This document shows, one piece after another, positions 15,869-26,119 of a DNA stretch of 64,000 bases. The stretch lies in the NCBI RefSeq assembly GCF_900142735.1, contig NZ_FRBY01000004.1, positions 558,001-622,000 of the forward strand, given 5' to 3'. The notes under the pieces are model-generated. The model searched no databases. It was given only the letters and a program-made list of their open reading frames with translations, and was not told the DNA's origin. Each line of letters opens with the position of its first letter. Position 1 is the first letter of the stretch. The DNA comes from Flavobacterium saccharophilum (GTDB lineage Bacteria > Bacteroidota > Bacteroidia > Flavobacteriales > Flavobacteriaceae). The position numbers and the translations under genes are program-made.

Positions 15869-18800
15869 GTTTTTTATCTAAAACATCCTGAATTAGTCGC
15901 GCTAATACTCTATCATTTGGTGGCGACACAATGTCTAAATGATTACCTGGGATATTATGAATTGTTACGCCCTCTAATGCCGCTTTTTTCCATCCTAAAT
16001 GCGTAGGGTCTAATTTATAGTTAATATCATCTTTTGCTCTAAATAAGTCTACTTCAAAGTTTTGTGGTTTAAGGTGATAGCGATCAACAATTTTTTTAAC
16101 CAAATTATCAGCTTCTATGAATTGTTTAAGGGCCAAAGCTTCTTGTTCAGTCATCGTATCGTTCTTGCCAAAATGTCTTTTTAAGATATAATCTTTTTTC
16201 CCATTAAAACGCATTTTAAAACCCTTCCAGCTCAATAGCATTTCTTTTAAAAAGTCTAATCTTCTGTGGGTAATATCAAAGTATCTGACTAATTGTTTTC
16301 GTCTGTAACTTCCATAATAATAAGAAGAATCAGCATAAGAGTCAAGTAGTGCCGTTAGGGTTACTGTTTTTCCTTGTTCTTTTAACTGACGCGTCATTTC
16401 GAAGGCAACAATGCCACCAAAAGAAAAACCTGCTAAGGCGTATGGTCCCTTTGGGTTTACTTTTATGATGGCATTTATATAATGTGTTGCCATAGCTTCA
16501 ATTGATTCATACCATCCATCAAAACCTTTCGGTTTTGTGCCCTGAATACCATAAATAGGTTGATCCTCATCAAAGTGTTTACTTAAATTGATAAAGTTTA
16601 AAACATTAAGTCCTGCTCCGTGTACGATAAAAAGAGGTACTTTGTTTCCATCAGGTTTTATTGGGACTAAACATTCTGCATAAATTTCGGTTCCCGTGTT
16701 TAGTAGCTTAGCAAATTTTTCTACTGTTGAATATTTAAATAAAGCAGACAACGGAATTCGCTTGCCAGTGTGTCTCTCTATTTCAATCATAACTTTTACT
16801 CCCTTGATTGAATGTCCTCCCATCTCGAAGAAATCACTAAAAATATCGATATTCTGTATGTTTAAGCTTTCTTTCCAAATAGCCGCAACTATACTTTCTT
16901 CCTCTGTTCGGGGAGCGGTATATTTAACTTTTTTAACTACTTTATAATTTGATAATGCTTTACGGTCTATTTTGCCATTAAGCGTTGTTGGCATTTTCTC
17001 TATTAAATTAAAATTATGTGGAATTAATTGTGACGGTAATTTTGATGCCAAAGCTTCGCGCCATATAGGTATTAGATTTTCATTACTTTCTATATTGGAA
17101 TGAGGAACAATATGTGCTACAAGAAAATTTTCGTCAGCTAATACAACGGCATATTTGATGCCATCAAGTAATAGTAGTGCTTGTTCTACTTCTCCTGGTT
17201 CGATACGATGTCCTCTAATTTTAACTTGTTGATCGATACGTCCTAAGCATTCTATTTCGTTGTTTGGAAGTATTTTTCCTAAATCACCTGTACGATAAAT
17301 TATATCGTTTTTGCCTGCAGAAAATCTATTTTTAATAAATTTTTCTGATGTAAGTTCTGGTCTTTTCCAGTAGCCTTTTGCAACACCGTCACCACCTATT
17401 ACAATTTCACCAATCTTTCCTGGTGCGGCAAGTTGTCCTTGCTCGTCAATGATGTAAAATTGTGTATTTGCAATAGGTTTTCCAATTGTTATTACTTTAT
17501 CATCAGTATTTATTTGTTTTATGGATGAAAAAATGGTAGTTTCTGTTGGACCATAGACATTCCAAAGCGTATGGCATTTACTTACAAGTTCTTTGGCAAG
17601 ATCTTCTGGCATAGCTTCACCACCGCATAAAGCTTTAAGCGGTAAAGGTTCAGTCCAACCAGAGTCTAAAAGCATTGACCAGGTTGTAGGAGTCGCTTGG
17701 AGAAAATTGATGTTTCCTTTTTTTATTAATTCAAGTAAAAGTCTTCCATCTCTGGCTGTTTCATGGTCTGCTATTATTAATGTTGCGCCTTTAATAAGTG
17801 GTAAATACAATTCTAATCCTGCAATATCAAAGGAGATAGTGGTTATAGATAATATTCTGTCATTTTCGTTAATACCTGGTTCTAAGGCCATACTCAAAAG
17901 AAAGTTAACCAAATTTTTATGGGTGATAGGAACTCCTTTTGGGTTGCCGGTTGATCCTGATGTATACAGTATATAAGCAACATTATCGGAACTAACGGTA
18001 AAAGCAAGCGGTAAGGCAGAATATTGGTTTAATAAATCAATAGCATCTTCTATAAAAATAGTATGCGACCATGACGGTAAGGATGCAAATAAAGTTTTAC
18101 TGGTTATTAACATCTTTGCATCAGAATCATTAAGCATAAAATCTAAACGTTCTTTTGGATATTCGGGATCCAATGGTATATAGGCTGCTCCACATTGTAA
18201 AATTGCTAATAAAGTGTAAAGCAGTTCCGGGCTTCGTGAAAAAGAAACGGCAATAAAATCACCAGATTGTATTCCCTGCGCTTTTAAATAATGTGCTAAT
18301 TGGTTCACTTTTTCATGTAACCCGGCGTAAGTAGTTTTTGAATCATGAAATTCTAAGGCTATATTTTTAGGTGTAATTTCTGCTTGTTTTCTGAGTAACT
18401 CCGTCAACGTTACATTTGGATATGGCATTTCAGTACTATTTAAGATGTCGTAATCTGCTAAATAGTTGCCTCCTAGTAAATCTGATAATGGATTGTCTGA
18501 ACCTGATATTAGTTTATGCATTATATCTTCAAATGAAAGCATCATTTGATTTATTTTTTCTGGTTTGAATAATGTAGTATTATAGGACCATTGAAATATA
18601 GGTCCATTTTTAGATTTAAAAATATGAAGTTGAATTTCGAAGGTTCCGTATTCTCTCGGATTCATGTTTAAATCGTGAGTAAGACCCGTAAATGAAAATT
18701 CATTTTCGATAGTCCGATTCAAATCAACTGTTAGTATAACCGGAACTAACGGAATTCTTGAAGGGTCTCTGGGAATTGCAAGACTCTTAAGAAGATGACC

Positions 18801-19874
18801 AAAACTAACTTGTTGATGTTCATACGCATCAAACAACTGAGAATTTCTTTGCTTTAGATAGTCTAAAAAGCTAATGTCAGGATTAATTTTACTACGTAGT
18901 GGAAGTAAATTAACGCAATCTCCAATCAGTTGTCGCATATCATATAATGTATTTCCTGAAGAAGGGAATCCTACAACCAAATCGTGTTGCCCAGTAAGCT
19001 TGCATAAAAAGACCTCAAAGGCTGCTAGTATTGTGGTCACCAAACTACAACCGGCATTAATTCCTATATTTTTTAGTGAGGTTATAATTTTATCATCTAC
19101 AGGAAAATCGAGACGATCACTATTATAGGTTCGTAATGATGGTCTTTCGTAATCTAGTGGTAGTTCCATTATGGGAACTGATTCTTTATAGATATTTAGC
19201 CAAAAATCTTCTAAATTTTGATATTCAGTACTTTCCATAAAAGAATTTATTTTTTCAGCAAAATCACTGAATCGCTCCGGAGCAGGAAGCTTCGGTACTT
19301 TATTTTCAATATACGCTGAATAAATTGTGCCGAGTTCTTCTAACATTATATCAATACTTAGTCCATCACCTATAATATGGTGAATTGTAAGGGTGACTAA
19401 ATATTCAAAATCTTCGACATTAATTACACTAACTCTTAACAGAGGACCATTGACAAGGTCAAAAAGAGTGTTCACTTCTTCTTTAACTATACTTTTTATT
19501 GAATTTTCTTTTTCATTAGCTTCCAGGTTAGAAAAATTAGTATAAGAAATTTTGACATCACCTCCCGTATAAATACACATAAAGTGTCCGTCTGGACTAA
19601 ATGTGGCTCGGAGGCCTTCATGACGTTGCACTAGAGTTTTTAGCGCCTCTTCAAACGTATCTATAACTAAATTACCCTTAAATTTAATCGAAAAAGATAA
19701 GTTGTATGCTTTATTGGCTTCATCACTTCCAAAAATACAATCTGACCATATTTCCTGTTGTGAATTTGTTGAATAAATTACTCTTTCAATTTCAGGTAAA
19801 AAAGGATTAAATTGAATTTCATTTTCATTTTTAATTTGAGGTTGTGGTTGAGGTTTGTTTTTCATTACTATCAT
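15855..19874 (-). CDS. NRPS terminal module: condensation-adenylation-thiolation-thioesterase
   Basis: The 1339-residue enzyme has four domains in order. The condensation domain (about 30-465) has intact HHIIGDG (H165, H166, D170). The adenylation domain (about 490-975) has LYTSGSTGNPKG, GPTETT, YRTGDLGK and K968 in LNGKIDRK. The thiolation domain has S1022 in FFEMGGHSIKG. The type I thioesterase (about 1080-1335) has G-F-S1151-F-G, D1178 in LLDSY and H1312 in GNHLDIVSPP. Pocket residues by alignment to PheA read D683 I684 L687 Q726 L749 G751 V773 I781 F782 K968 (DILQLGVIFK), close to the known glycine code. It should condense the upstream beta-ketoacyl chain with its own amino acid, then release it. 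Sixty base pairs separate it from the A-T-KS-AT-ACP gene, and the PPTase overlaps its end. There is no epimerase or methyltransferase domain. Confidence 0.95.
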   Translation of the reverse strand: MIVMKNKPQPQPQIKNENEIQFNPFLPEIERVIYSTNSQQEIWSDCIFGSDEANKAYNLSFSIKFKGNLVIDTFEEALKTLVQRHEGLRATFSPDGHFMCIYTGGDVKISYTNFSNLEANEKENSIKSIVKEEVNTLFDLVNGPLLRVSVINVEDFEYLVTLTIHHIIGDGLSIDIMLEELGTIYSAYIENKVPKLPAPERFSDFAEKINSFMESTEYQNLEDFWLNIYKESVPIMELPLDYERPSLRTYNSDRLDFPVDDKIITSLKNIGINAGCSLVTTILAAFEVFLCKLTGQHDLVVGFPSSGNTLYDMRQLIGDCVNLLPLRSKINPDISFLDYLKQRNSQLFDAYEHQQVSFGHLLKSLAIPRDPSRIPLVPVILTVDLNRTIENEFSFTGLTHDLNMNPREYGTFEIQLHIFKSKNGPIFQWSYNTTLFKPEKINQMMLSFEDIMHKLISGSDNPLSDLLGGNYLADYDILNSTEMPYPNVTLTELLRKQAEITPKNIALEFHDSKTTYAGLHEKVNQLAHYLKAQGIQSGDFIAVSFSRSPELLYTLLAILQCGAAYIPLDPEYPKERLDFMLNDSDAKMLITSKTLFASLPSWSHTIFIEDAIDLLNQYSALPLAFTVSSDNVAYILYTSGSTGNPKGVPITHKNLVNFLLSMALEPGINENDRILSITTISFDIAGLELYLPLIKGATLIIADHETARDGRLLLELIKKGNINFLQATPTTWSMLLDSGWTEPLPLKALCGGEAMPEDLAKELVSKCHTLWNVYGPTETTIFSSIKQINTDDKVITIGKPIANTQFYIIDEQGQLAAPGKIGEIVIGGDGVAKGYWKRPELTSEKFIKNRFSAGKNDIIYRTGDLGKILPNNEIECLGRIDQQVKIRGHRIEPGEVEQALLLLDGIKYAVVLADENFLVAHIVPHSNIESNENLIPIWREALASKLPSQLIPHNFNLIEKMPTTLNGKIDRKALSNYKVVKKVKYTAPRTEEESIVAAIWKESLNIQNIDIFSDFFEMGGHSIKGVKVMIEIERHTGKRIPLSALFKYSTVEKFAKLLNTGTEIYAECLVPIKPDGNKVPLFIVHGAGLNVLNFINLSKHFDEDQPIYGIQGTKPKGFDGWYESIEAMATHYINAIIKVNPKGPYALAGFSFGGIVAFEMTRQLKEQGKTVTLTALLDSYADSSYYYGSYRRKQLVRYFDITHRRLDFLKEMLLSWKGFKMRFNGKKDYILKRHFGKNDTMTEQEALALKQFIEADNLVKKIVDRYHLKPQNFEVDLFRAKDDINYKLDPTHLGWKKAALEGVTIHNIPGNHLDIVSPPNDRVLARLIQDVLDKKHEDI

Positions 19875-19934
19875 AATTCTATTTTTAAATGAAATTGCAC
19901 AGTTTTTAAATTGACAACTTAAAATAATTTATTA

Positions 19935-22900
19935 TTAATCATGGCTACCAGATTCCAATAGTTTCATCTTTGTGAATCTTCCTTTTTTAGTAGAATCTTC
20001 GATGAACCACGCTGGATTTCCGTTTTCATCTCGCCCCAATTTACTTCCTTTTAAAGGAGGCTCATTTGCCATTATGATATACTTTTTATCTGGAATTCTA
20101 TTTTCTGATAATTGTTGATCATTAATTTTTGAGATCTTAAAAAGAATTTCAGGTTGCGGGGTTTCATGTGTTTCAAGGGGACTTTCAGGATTAAAATTAA
20201 CTGCATCTAAATGTTCCATTTTAAGACTTCCATTAGAAGATTTTCCATTTAATGGCGTATTTTGATGATTTTGTAATTGGTCTATCTTTTGGCTTAAAAG
20301 ATGAATTTGCTGGACAATTAGTTCCAATGAAATTTGATTGTGATTGGGAATTAATTGAGAGTCATTTATTAAAACATTAGATCCAATAGTTTCATTAGGA
20401 ATTATTTCAATTTCTTTTTTTGGTTCACAAAGATCTTCTTCGGGAAGGTTAAGATCTATATAATCAGCTAAAAGAGATGGTGTTGAAAAAGCTTCGTTGA
20501 GTTGTCTGAAAGTAATTGGTAAGTCAAACTCTTTTTTCAATTTTCCTGATAATTGGGTCAGAGATAAAGAATCAAGCCCAAGTTCTAAGAAAGTATTTGA
20601 TGCTGCGTCGGATTCATAATTTATTCCTGATGCATTTCTAATAATTTCCGAAATCTTAAAAAGTATTGAATCTTTTCTTGAATGGTTTGTTTGAAGAGTA
20701 GCTGTATCCGTTTCTATTGTAGTACTTTGCGTATTCAAAACCGGTGTTATATCAGCAGTTATAGTTTTTTGCAATACAGCTGTTTCAATTGTGCGTAAAG
20801 GTTCAATCCAGCATGGCTTGCGATCAAAAACATAACTTGGCAATTCGATTTTTTGTCTTTGTTGTTGATTAAAAAAAGCATGCCAGTCAGGGGTTATGCC
20901 TCTAATCCATAAGTCTCCTAAAGCATTTAACAAGGTAGAATATTCATTTTCTTGTTCATCCTTAGGAAAAGTTAGACTAGGAAAAGCAGGTATGACTTTA
21001 CCAACAGCCTGTTGTCGCGCTAAAGTTATTAGAGTTTGCCCAGGGCCAACTTCTAATAATATATAATCATCCAAATCAAATGCGGTATCCATTGCATCTG
21101 CAAATCTCACGGTGTTTTTTAAATGGCTAACCCAATACATAGGATTTGTAGCTTCTGTATCTGTAAGCCAGGTTCCTGTTACTGTTGAAATAATAGGCAG
21201 GCGAGGTATATTTAATTTAATTTTTTCTACTTCATTTTTAAAAGATTCTAAAATAGGATCCATCATAAAAGAGTGAAAAGCATGACTGGTAAGGAGTATT
21301 TTGTTTGGAATCTCTTGCGAATCAAGTTTGCTATTAAAATCAGCAATATCTTCTTTTGTGCCTGAAACCACACAAAACTGCTTTGAGTTTATTGCTGCAA
21401 TTGAAAGTGTGTCGGGAAGCAATTCATTTAATTTCTCAATAGGTACACGTACAGCCAGCATAGATCCCCCTGGAAGTTCGCTTATTAATCGTCCTCTCAC
21501 AGCAACGATGTGCAATGCGTCTTTTAAATTCATTATTCCTGCCAAATGTGCTGCAGCAAATTCACCAATACTATGACCACAAAGAAAAGTTGGTTTTATT
21601 CCCCAACTCATCCATAATTGAGACAATGCATATTCGGTAACAAATAGAGAAGGTTGCGTTAAGCGGGTATCTTTTAAAAGTTCTTCTGCTTCAGCTGAGT
21701 TAATTTCAGGATAGATTATATGGCGAATATCTAATTTTAAATCTTCCATCAATAATTCAGCACATTTATCTACTGCATTGCGATATACTTGTTCATTATC
21801 GTAGAGGGTTTTACCCATTTGCAAGTACTGGGCTCCTTGTCCCGGGAATAAGAATCCCATTTCGCCAGGTACACTTTTTAAAAGTGCAGATTTAATACTT
21901 TTTGTTTTAAGAGAAATTAATTTTTCAACGGCATCACTCGCAGTATCGGCTATTAAAAAGCTTCTGTGGTTAAAATCGTCTCTGGTTACATTTAATGAAT
22001 AAGCCACATCTGCTAAAGCTGTATTTTTTGAAGTATCAATAAATTTACCTAATTCATTTTCATAGCTCAATAAACTATTTTGGTTTTTAGCAGACCACAT
22101 GAGTAGTTGAAGAGGTCGTGTAGTTGAAGGTGGTAAAGATTTCATCTCATATTCTTCGACAATAACATGAACATTTGTGCTTCCTATACCAAATGAGCTC
22201 ACACCAGCTCTTCTTTTTCCATCTGCTTTCCAGTCAATTAATTTGTTATTGATATAAAATGGACTATTATCAAAATCTATATTTGGATTTGGTTTATTGA
22301 AATTAACCATTGGAGGTATTTGCTTGTGGCGCATTGCTAATAATGTTTTTATTAAACCTGCAACGCCTGCAGCTGCGGTGGTGTGTCCCATATTACTTTT
22401 TATGGATCCCAAAGCACAGTAACCATTTCTTTCTTGTTTACCATAGGCAATTTTAAGTCCTTCTATCTCTATTGGGTCACCAATGGGAGTTGCGGTGCCA
22501 TGTGCTTCCATATAACTAATAGTTGAAGGTGATATCTTAGCATCATTAAATGCATTAATTATTGCTCCGGCCTGACCTTTAGGACTTGGTGCCATAAAAC
22601 TACCTTTCTCGCCTCCGTCGTTATTTACACCAACGCCTTTAATAACTCCGTAGATAATATCTCCATCTTTTTCAGCTTCTTCTAATCTTTTAAGTAAAAC
22701 AACTCCGGCACCATCACTAAAAACGGTACCTTTTCCAGAAGCATCAAAAGATCTGGTAGAACCATCAGGGCTTTTAATAAATCCATCATCATAAAGATGA
22801 CCGCTATTTATCGGTGAAGTTACGCTGGAACCTCCCGCAAGAGCGATGTCGCACATTCCTGTTCTTATTGCTTTTACGGCTTCAGCAATTGCTAATAAAG

Positions 22901-25289
22901 AAGTCGAGCAAGCTGAATGTACACTAACAGAAGGGCCTTTTAAATTTAAATGATACGAAGTTCTGGGTGCAATAAAATCTTTTCCGTTAACAGTATAGAT
23001 TTGAAGTTCGCCTATTGAACTTTTTAACTCTTTGTTTGAGAATATATTATTTTCGTAGTAAGTATTAATTTCACTGCCTGAGTATACTCCAATACTTCCT
23101 TTATAATGTTTAGGCAGATGCCCGGATTGCTCTAATGCTTCAAATGAAATTTCCAGAAACACTCTTATTTGCGGATCCATAGCGGCCGCGAGTTGTGGGT
23201 TTAATCCAAAGAAATTGGCATCAAATGTTTTGGCGGAAGGCAAAATTCCACGAGCACCTATATAAAGCAGGTCTTTACGAAGACTTTCAGGCAAATTAAT
23301 ATCTAATTCGTCTTTTGTAAAATAGGATATGGTTTCTTTTCCAGTTTTTAAATTTTCCCATAATTCCTCTATCGAGTCAGAACCGGGAAATCTTCCAGCC
23401 ATGCCAATTACTGCGATATCTGCAGAAACGTTTTGGTTATTAGTCTCTTTAAATACAAACAAATCTTCCTTATTATTTTCTCCATTTTTATCCTCTCCAA
23501 AGACTGTGGCAAGCTCCCTAATTGTAGGATAGATATACATTTTTGAAACAGGTATTTCGATCGATAAACGTTGTCTCAATACCGAAGTAATTTTTTGTGC
23601 CAATACAGAACTTCCTCCAATATCAAAAAAATCATCATCTATGCCTATACTTGTTATTTTTAATTCCTCACTCCAGATTTTTGCAATATCTTTTTCTAAT
23701 TGTGTATTGGGTTTTTTGAATAGAGGAGCAGATTCAGGTCTGCTATGTTCAGGAACGGGTAAATTCTTTTTATCAATTTTTCCATTTGGTGTTATTGGAA
23801 AATCATCTACCTGAACATATTTCGAGGGTAATAATATTTCGGGTAAAATTTTTGAAAGTGCCTCATGAATTATTTTTTCATCCTTTAGTTGTTCAGTGGA
23901 TTTAAAATAAGCTATAAGTTTATCTTCATTTCCATAATAATTGCTTACAATTACTGCTGACTGTTTTATTCCTGGAAAACTATTTAAGGCAGTTTCAATT
24001 TCACCTAATTCAATACGATGTCCTCTAATTTTAACTTGGTGATCTATACGCCCCAAACATTGAAATTCTCCATTCTGTAATAATTTTCCTAAGTCACCCG
24101 TACGATAAAGAATAGCATTTGGTTCTGTCGAAAAGGAATCTGGAATAAATTTTTCAGCTGTAAGCTCCGGGCGTTTCCAATAACCTTGTGCGACTCCATC
24201 TCCACCAATTACTATTTCTCCAATTGTTCCGGGAGCAACAGCTTGTCCTTGCTCATCTAATAAGTAAATTTGTGTGTTTGCAATAGGGCCTCCAATCGTA
24301 ATTAATTCATCATCTGCATGAATTTGTTTTATAGCGGACCATATTGTAGTTTCTGTTGGCCCGTACATATTCCAAAGCGAATCACATCTGGCAATTAATT
24401 GGCGTGCCAGATTTAAAGGTAAAGCTTCACCGCCACAAAGTGCTTTTAGACTCAACGGGGTTTCCCAGCCAGAATCAATTAGTAATTGCCATGTTGTTGG
24501 AGTAGCCTGTAATATGGTAATTTCTTTTTTTTGTAAAAGCTGAAACAAAAGCTGCCCATCGCGAGTAGTTTCATAATCAGCAAAAACTACGGTCGAACCG
24601 TTAATTAATGGTAAAAATAATTCGAGACCTGCAATATCAAATGAAATTGTTGTAATCGACAATAATTTGTCTTCTACTTTTATGCCCGGCTCAATAGCCA
24701 TGCTATATAAAAAGTTTACCAAATTTCTATGAGTTACTGTAACGCCCTTGGGCTTTCCGGTAGATCCGGAAGTATACATCATATATGCAACAGTTTCATT
24801 ACTAACAGTAACTGAAACGGGTAATATAGGATATTCTTCCATTGCGGACAATGCGTCCTCGAGCAATATTGTTTTTGAATAAAGAGGCAATGAAGCAACA
24901 ATTGATTTTGTGGTTAACAAAAAACTGGCCTCAGAATCTTCAAGCATAAATTCTAAACGTGCAGTTGGAAATTTAGGATCTAGGGGTAAATAGGATGCCC
25001 CACATTGTAAAATGGCAAAAAGTGCAATAATTAATTTTGGGCTTCGCTCCATAGAAACAGCAACTATTTGCCCGGAGGATAAACCTTGATCCAGAAAATA
25101 ATTAGCCATTTGATTTATCTTTTTTGCCAATTCTTCATATGTCATCTTTTCATCTTCAAATTCAAGAGCTATTGAATTAGGGAAAATTTCAGCTTGCTCT
25201 GCAAAAAGTTCATGTAGAGCACTTTTAGGATAGGCAATTTTAGTCCAACTTATGTTGTTGTCTAAATTATTTTTGTTAGTTCTTTTCAT
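19935..25289 (-). CDS. Hybrid NRPS-PKS: adenylation-thiolation-ketosynthase-acyltransferase-ACP
   Basis: The 1784-residue enzyme starts with an adenylation domain (1-525; MYTSGSTGKPKG, GPTETT, YRTGDLGK) and no condensation domain, so it is an initiating module. Thiolation S560 lies in FFDIGGSS. The ketosynthase (about 624-1046) has C794 in HSACSTS, H930 in EAHGTATPIGDP and H969 in SNMGHTTAAAG. The acyltransferase (about 1145-1430) has S1240 in GHSIGEF and HAFH at 1336-1339, the malonyl-CoA type. ACP S1574 lies in LGLDSLSL. No ketoreductase, dehydratase or methyltransferase is present, so the beta-keto group should stay. Pocket residues read DILQLGMIWK (D218, I219, L222, Q261, L284, G286, M308, I316, W317, K504), glycine-like. 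The tail KLGRDENGNPAWFIED resembles the linker that joins ACP to condensation domains in fused megasynthases. The C-A-T-TE gene follows by 60 bp. Confidence 0.95.
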   Translation of the reverse strand: MKRTNKNNLDNNISWTKIAYPKSALHELFAEQAEIFPNSIALEFEDEKMTYEELAKKINQMANYFLDQGLSSGQIVAVSMERSPKLIIALFAILQCGASYLPLDPKFPTARLEFMLEDSEASFLLTTKSIVASLPLYSKTILLEDALSAMEEYPILPVSVTVSNETVAYMMYTSGSTGKPKGVTVTHRNLVNFLYSMAIEPGIKVEDKLLSITTISFDIAGLELFLPLINGSTVVFADYETTRDGQLLFQLLQKKEITILQATPTTWQLLIDSGWETPLSLKALCGGEALPLNLARQLIARCDSLWNMYGPTETTIWSAIKQIHADDELITIGGPIANTQIYLLDEQGQAVAPGTIGEIVIGGDGVAQGYWKRPELTAEKFIPDSFSTEPNAILYRTGDLGKLLQNGEFQCLGRIDHQVKIRGHRIELGEIETALNSFPGIKQSAVIVSNYYGNEDKLIAYFKSTEQLKDEKIIHEALSKILPEILLPSKYVQVDDFPITPNGKIDKKNLPVPEHSRPESAPLFKKPNTQLEKDIAKIWSEELKITSIGIDDDFFDIGGSSVLAQKITSVLRQRLSIEIPVSKMYIYPTIRELATVFGEDKNGENNKEDLFVFKETNNQNVSADIAVIGMAGRFPGSDSIEELWENLKTGKETISYFTKDELDINLPESLRKDLLYIGARGILPSAKTFDANFFGLNPQLAAAMDPQIRVFLEISFEALEQSGHLPKHYKGSIGVYSGSEINTYYENNIFSNKELKSSIGELQIYTVNGKDFIAPRTSYHLNLKGPSVSVHSACSTSLLAIAEAVKAIRTGMCDIALAGGSSVTSPINSGHLYDDGFIKSPDGSTRSFDASGKGTVFSDGAGVVLLKRLEEAEKDGDIIYGVIKGVGVNNDGGEKGSFMAPSPKGQAGAIINAFNDAKISPSTISYMEAHGTATPIGDPIEIEGLKIAYGKQERNGYCALGSIKSNMGHTTAAAGVAGLIKTLLAMRHKQIPPMVNFNKPNPNIDFDNSPFYINNKLIDWKADGKRRAGVSSFGIGSTNVHVIVEEYEMKSLPPSTTRPLQLLMWSAKNQNSLLSYENELGKFIDTSKNTALADVAYSLNVTRDDFNHRSFLIADTASDAVEKLISLKTKSIKSALLKSVPGEMGFLFPGQGAQYLQMGKTLYDNEQVYRNAVDKCAELLMEDLKLDIRHIIYPEINSAEAEELLKDTRLTQPSLFVTEYALSQLWMSWGIKPTFLCGHSIGEFAAAHLAGIMNLKDALHIVAVRGRLISELPGGSMLAVRVPIEKLNELLPDTLSIAAINSKQFCVVSGTKEDIADFNSKLDSQEIPNKILLTSHAFHSFMMDPILESFKNEVEKIKLNIPRLPIISTVTGTWLTDTEATNPMYWVSHLKNTVRFADAMDTAFDLDDYILLEVGPGQTLITLARQQAVGKVIPAFPSLTFPKDEQENEYSTLLNALGDLWIRGITPDWHAFFNQQQRQKIELPSYVFDRKPCWIEPLRTIETAVLQKTITADITPVLNTQSTTIETDTATLQTNHSRKDSILFKISEIIRNASGINYESDAASNTFLELGLDSLSLTQLSGKLKKEFDLPITFRQLNEAFSTPSLLADYIDLNLPEEDLCEPKKEIEIIPNETIGSNVLINDSQLIPNHNQISLELIVQQIHLLSQKIDQLQNHQNTPLNGKSSNGSLKMEHLDAVNFNPESPLETHETPQPEILFKISKINDQQLSENRIPDKKYIIMANEPPLKGSKLGRDENGNPAWFIEDSTKKGRFTKMKLLESGSHD

Positions 25290-26119
25290 TTTAATGGTAT
25301 TAAAATTAAAGGTGATAAAAATAATATGATGAGTTTAGCGTCATGATATTTGTAATTTATTACTTAAAAAGAATGTTTTTTTAAGTAAATAGTTTGTTTA
25401 TCTAACAAATAGATATGGGAGTTATAATTCTTTTTTGGCTAATAATTTTGATGTAAAATATTTTGTATATCTGTTAATTAGCTATTAATGATCTTTTTAA
25501 AAGATTTTCTTCTTCACTTATACTTGTATGCTATTCTCATCTATGAATGACATATTCTAAATTAGATTTGGGGAATTTTATTAAATCTGATAAGTTGTTT
25601 ACGAAACCAATTTCATTTACCAATTTTCCTTTTTTTCAACTGCAAGATTTTTATATGTAAATATCCTACCTATTTATCTTTCTGTTTTTTGTTTTAAAAG
25701 GCAATAATTCCTCGTTGAGACCAATTTACCCTTGAACAGGACAGTATTTATTCTGACAGAAATAAAATATTTAATTTTACGTGTTAATAAGTTGCTTTTG
25801 TTTAGATGTTTAGATGTTTTTTGGAAGGTAAATATCTAGTAATACCTGTTCTGATTTTTAAAGAAATCAGATATGATAATAATAAAAAAGGTGTTGAAAA
25901 TATATTTCATGAAAACATAACCATTGTTATATTAGGTACGCTCCGGTTCATTATTTTTTTTTAGTAAAGAGGCAGGAGCACTATAAAGGATTTTTTCAAT
26001 GTAGGTAAATAGTCATTAAAATACTACATTTAGTGCCGTTTATCGGAATTAAAATTAGTTATATCGGTTTTATTTTGTAAATAAATATTTTTGCAGTAAA
26101 ATAATAAGCCTGTAAAACT
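25290..26119. other. 830-bp divergent intergenic region upstream of the NRPS-PKS operon
   Basis: This region must hold the promoter of the minus-strand biosynthetic operon and of the plus-strand secreted-protein operon. On the minus strand the best -7 candidate is at 25406-25413 (TCTATTTG, one mismatch), with no matching -33 TTG. An 8-bp inverted repeat (TCTGATTT at 25850-25857, AAATCAGA at 25864-25871) is a possible operator or small hairpin. No ORF or RNA gene was recognised. Confidence 0.45.
26086..26093 (+). promoter_or_regulatory. -7 element upstream of the secreted-protein operon
   Basis: TATTTTTG fits TAnnTTTG and lies 26 bp before the GTG start at 26120. No -33 TTG is present at 17-23 bp, so this is tentative. 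Confidence 0.4.
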
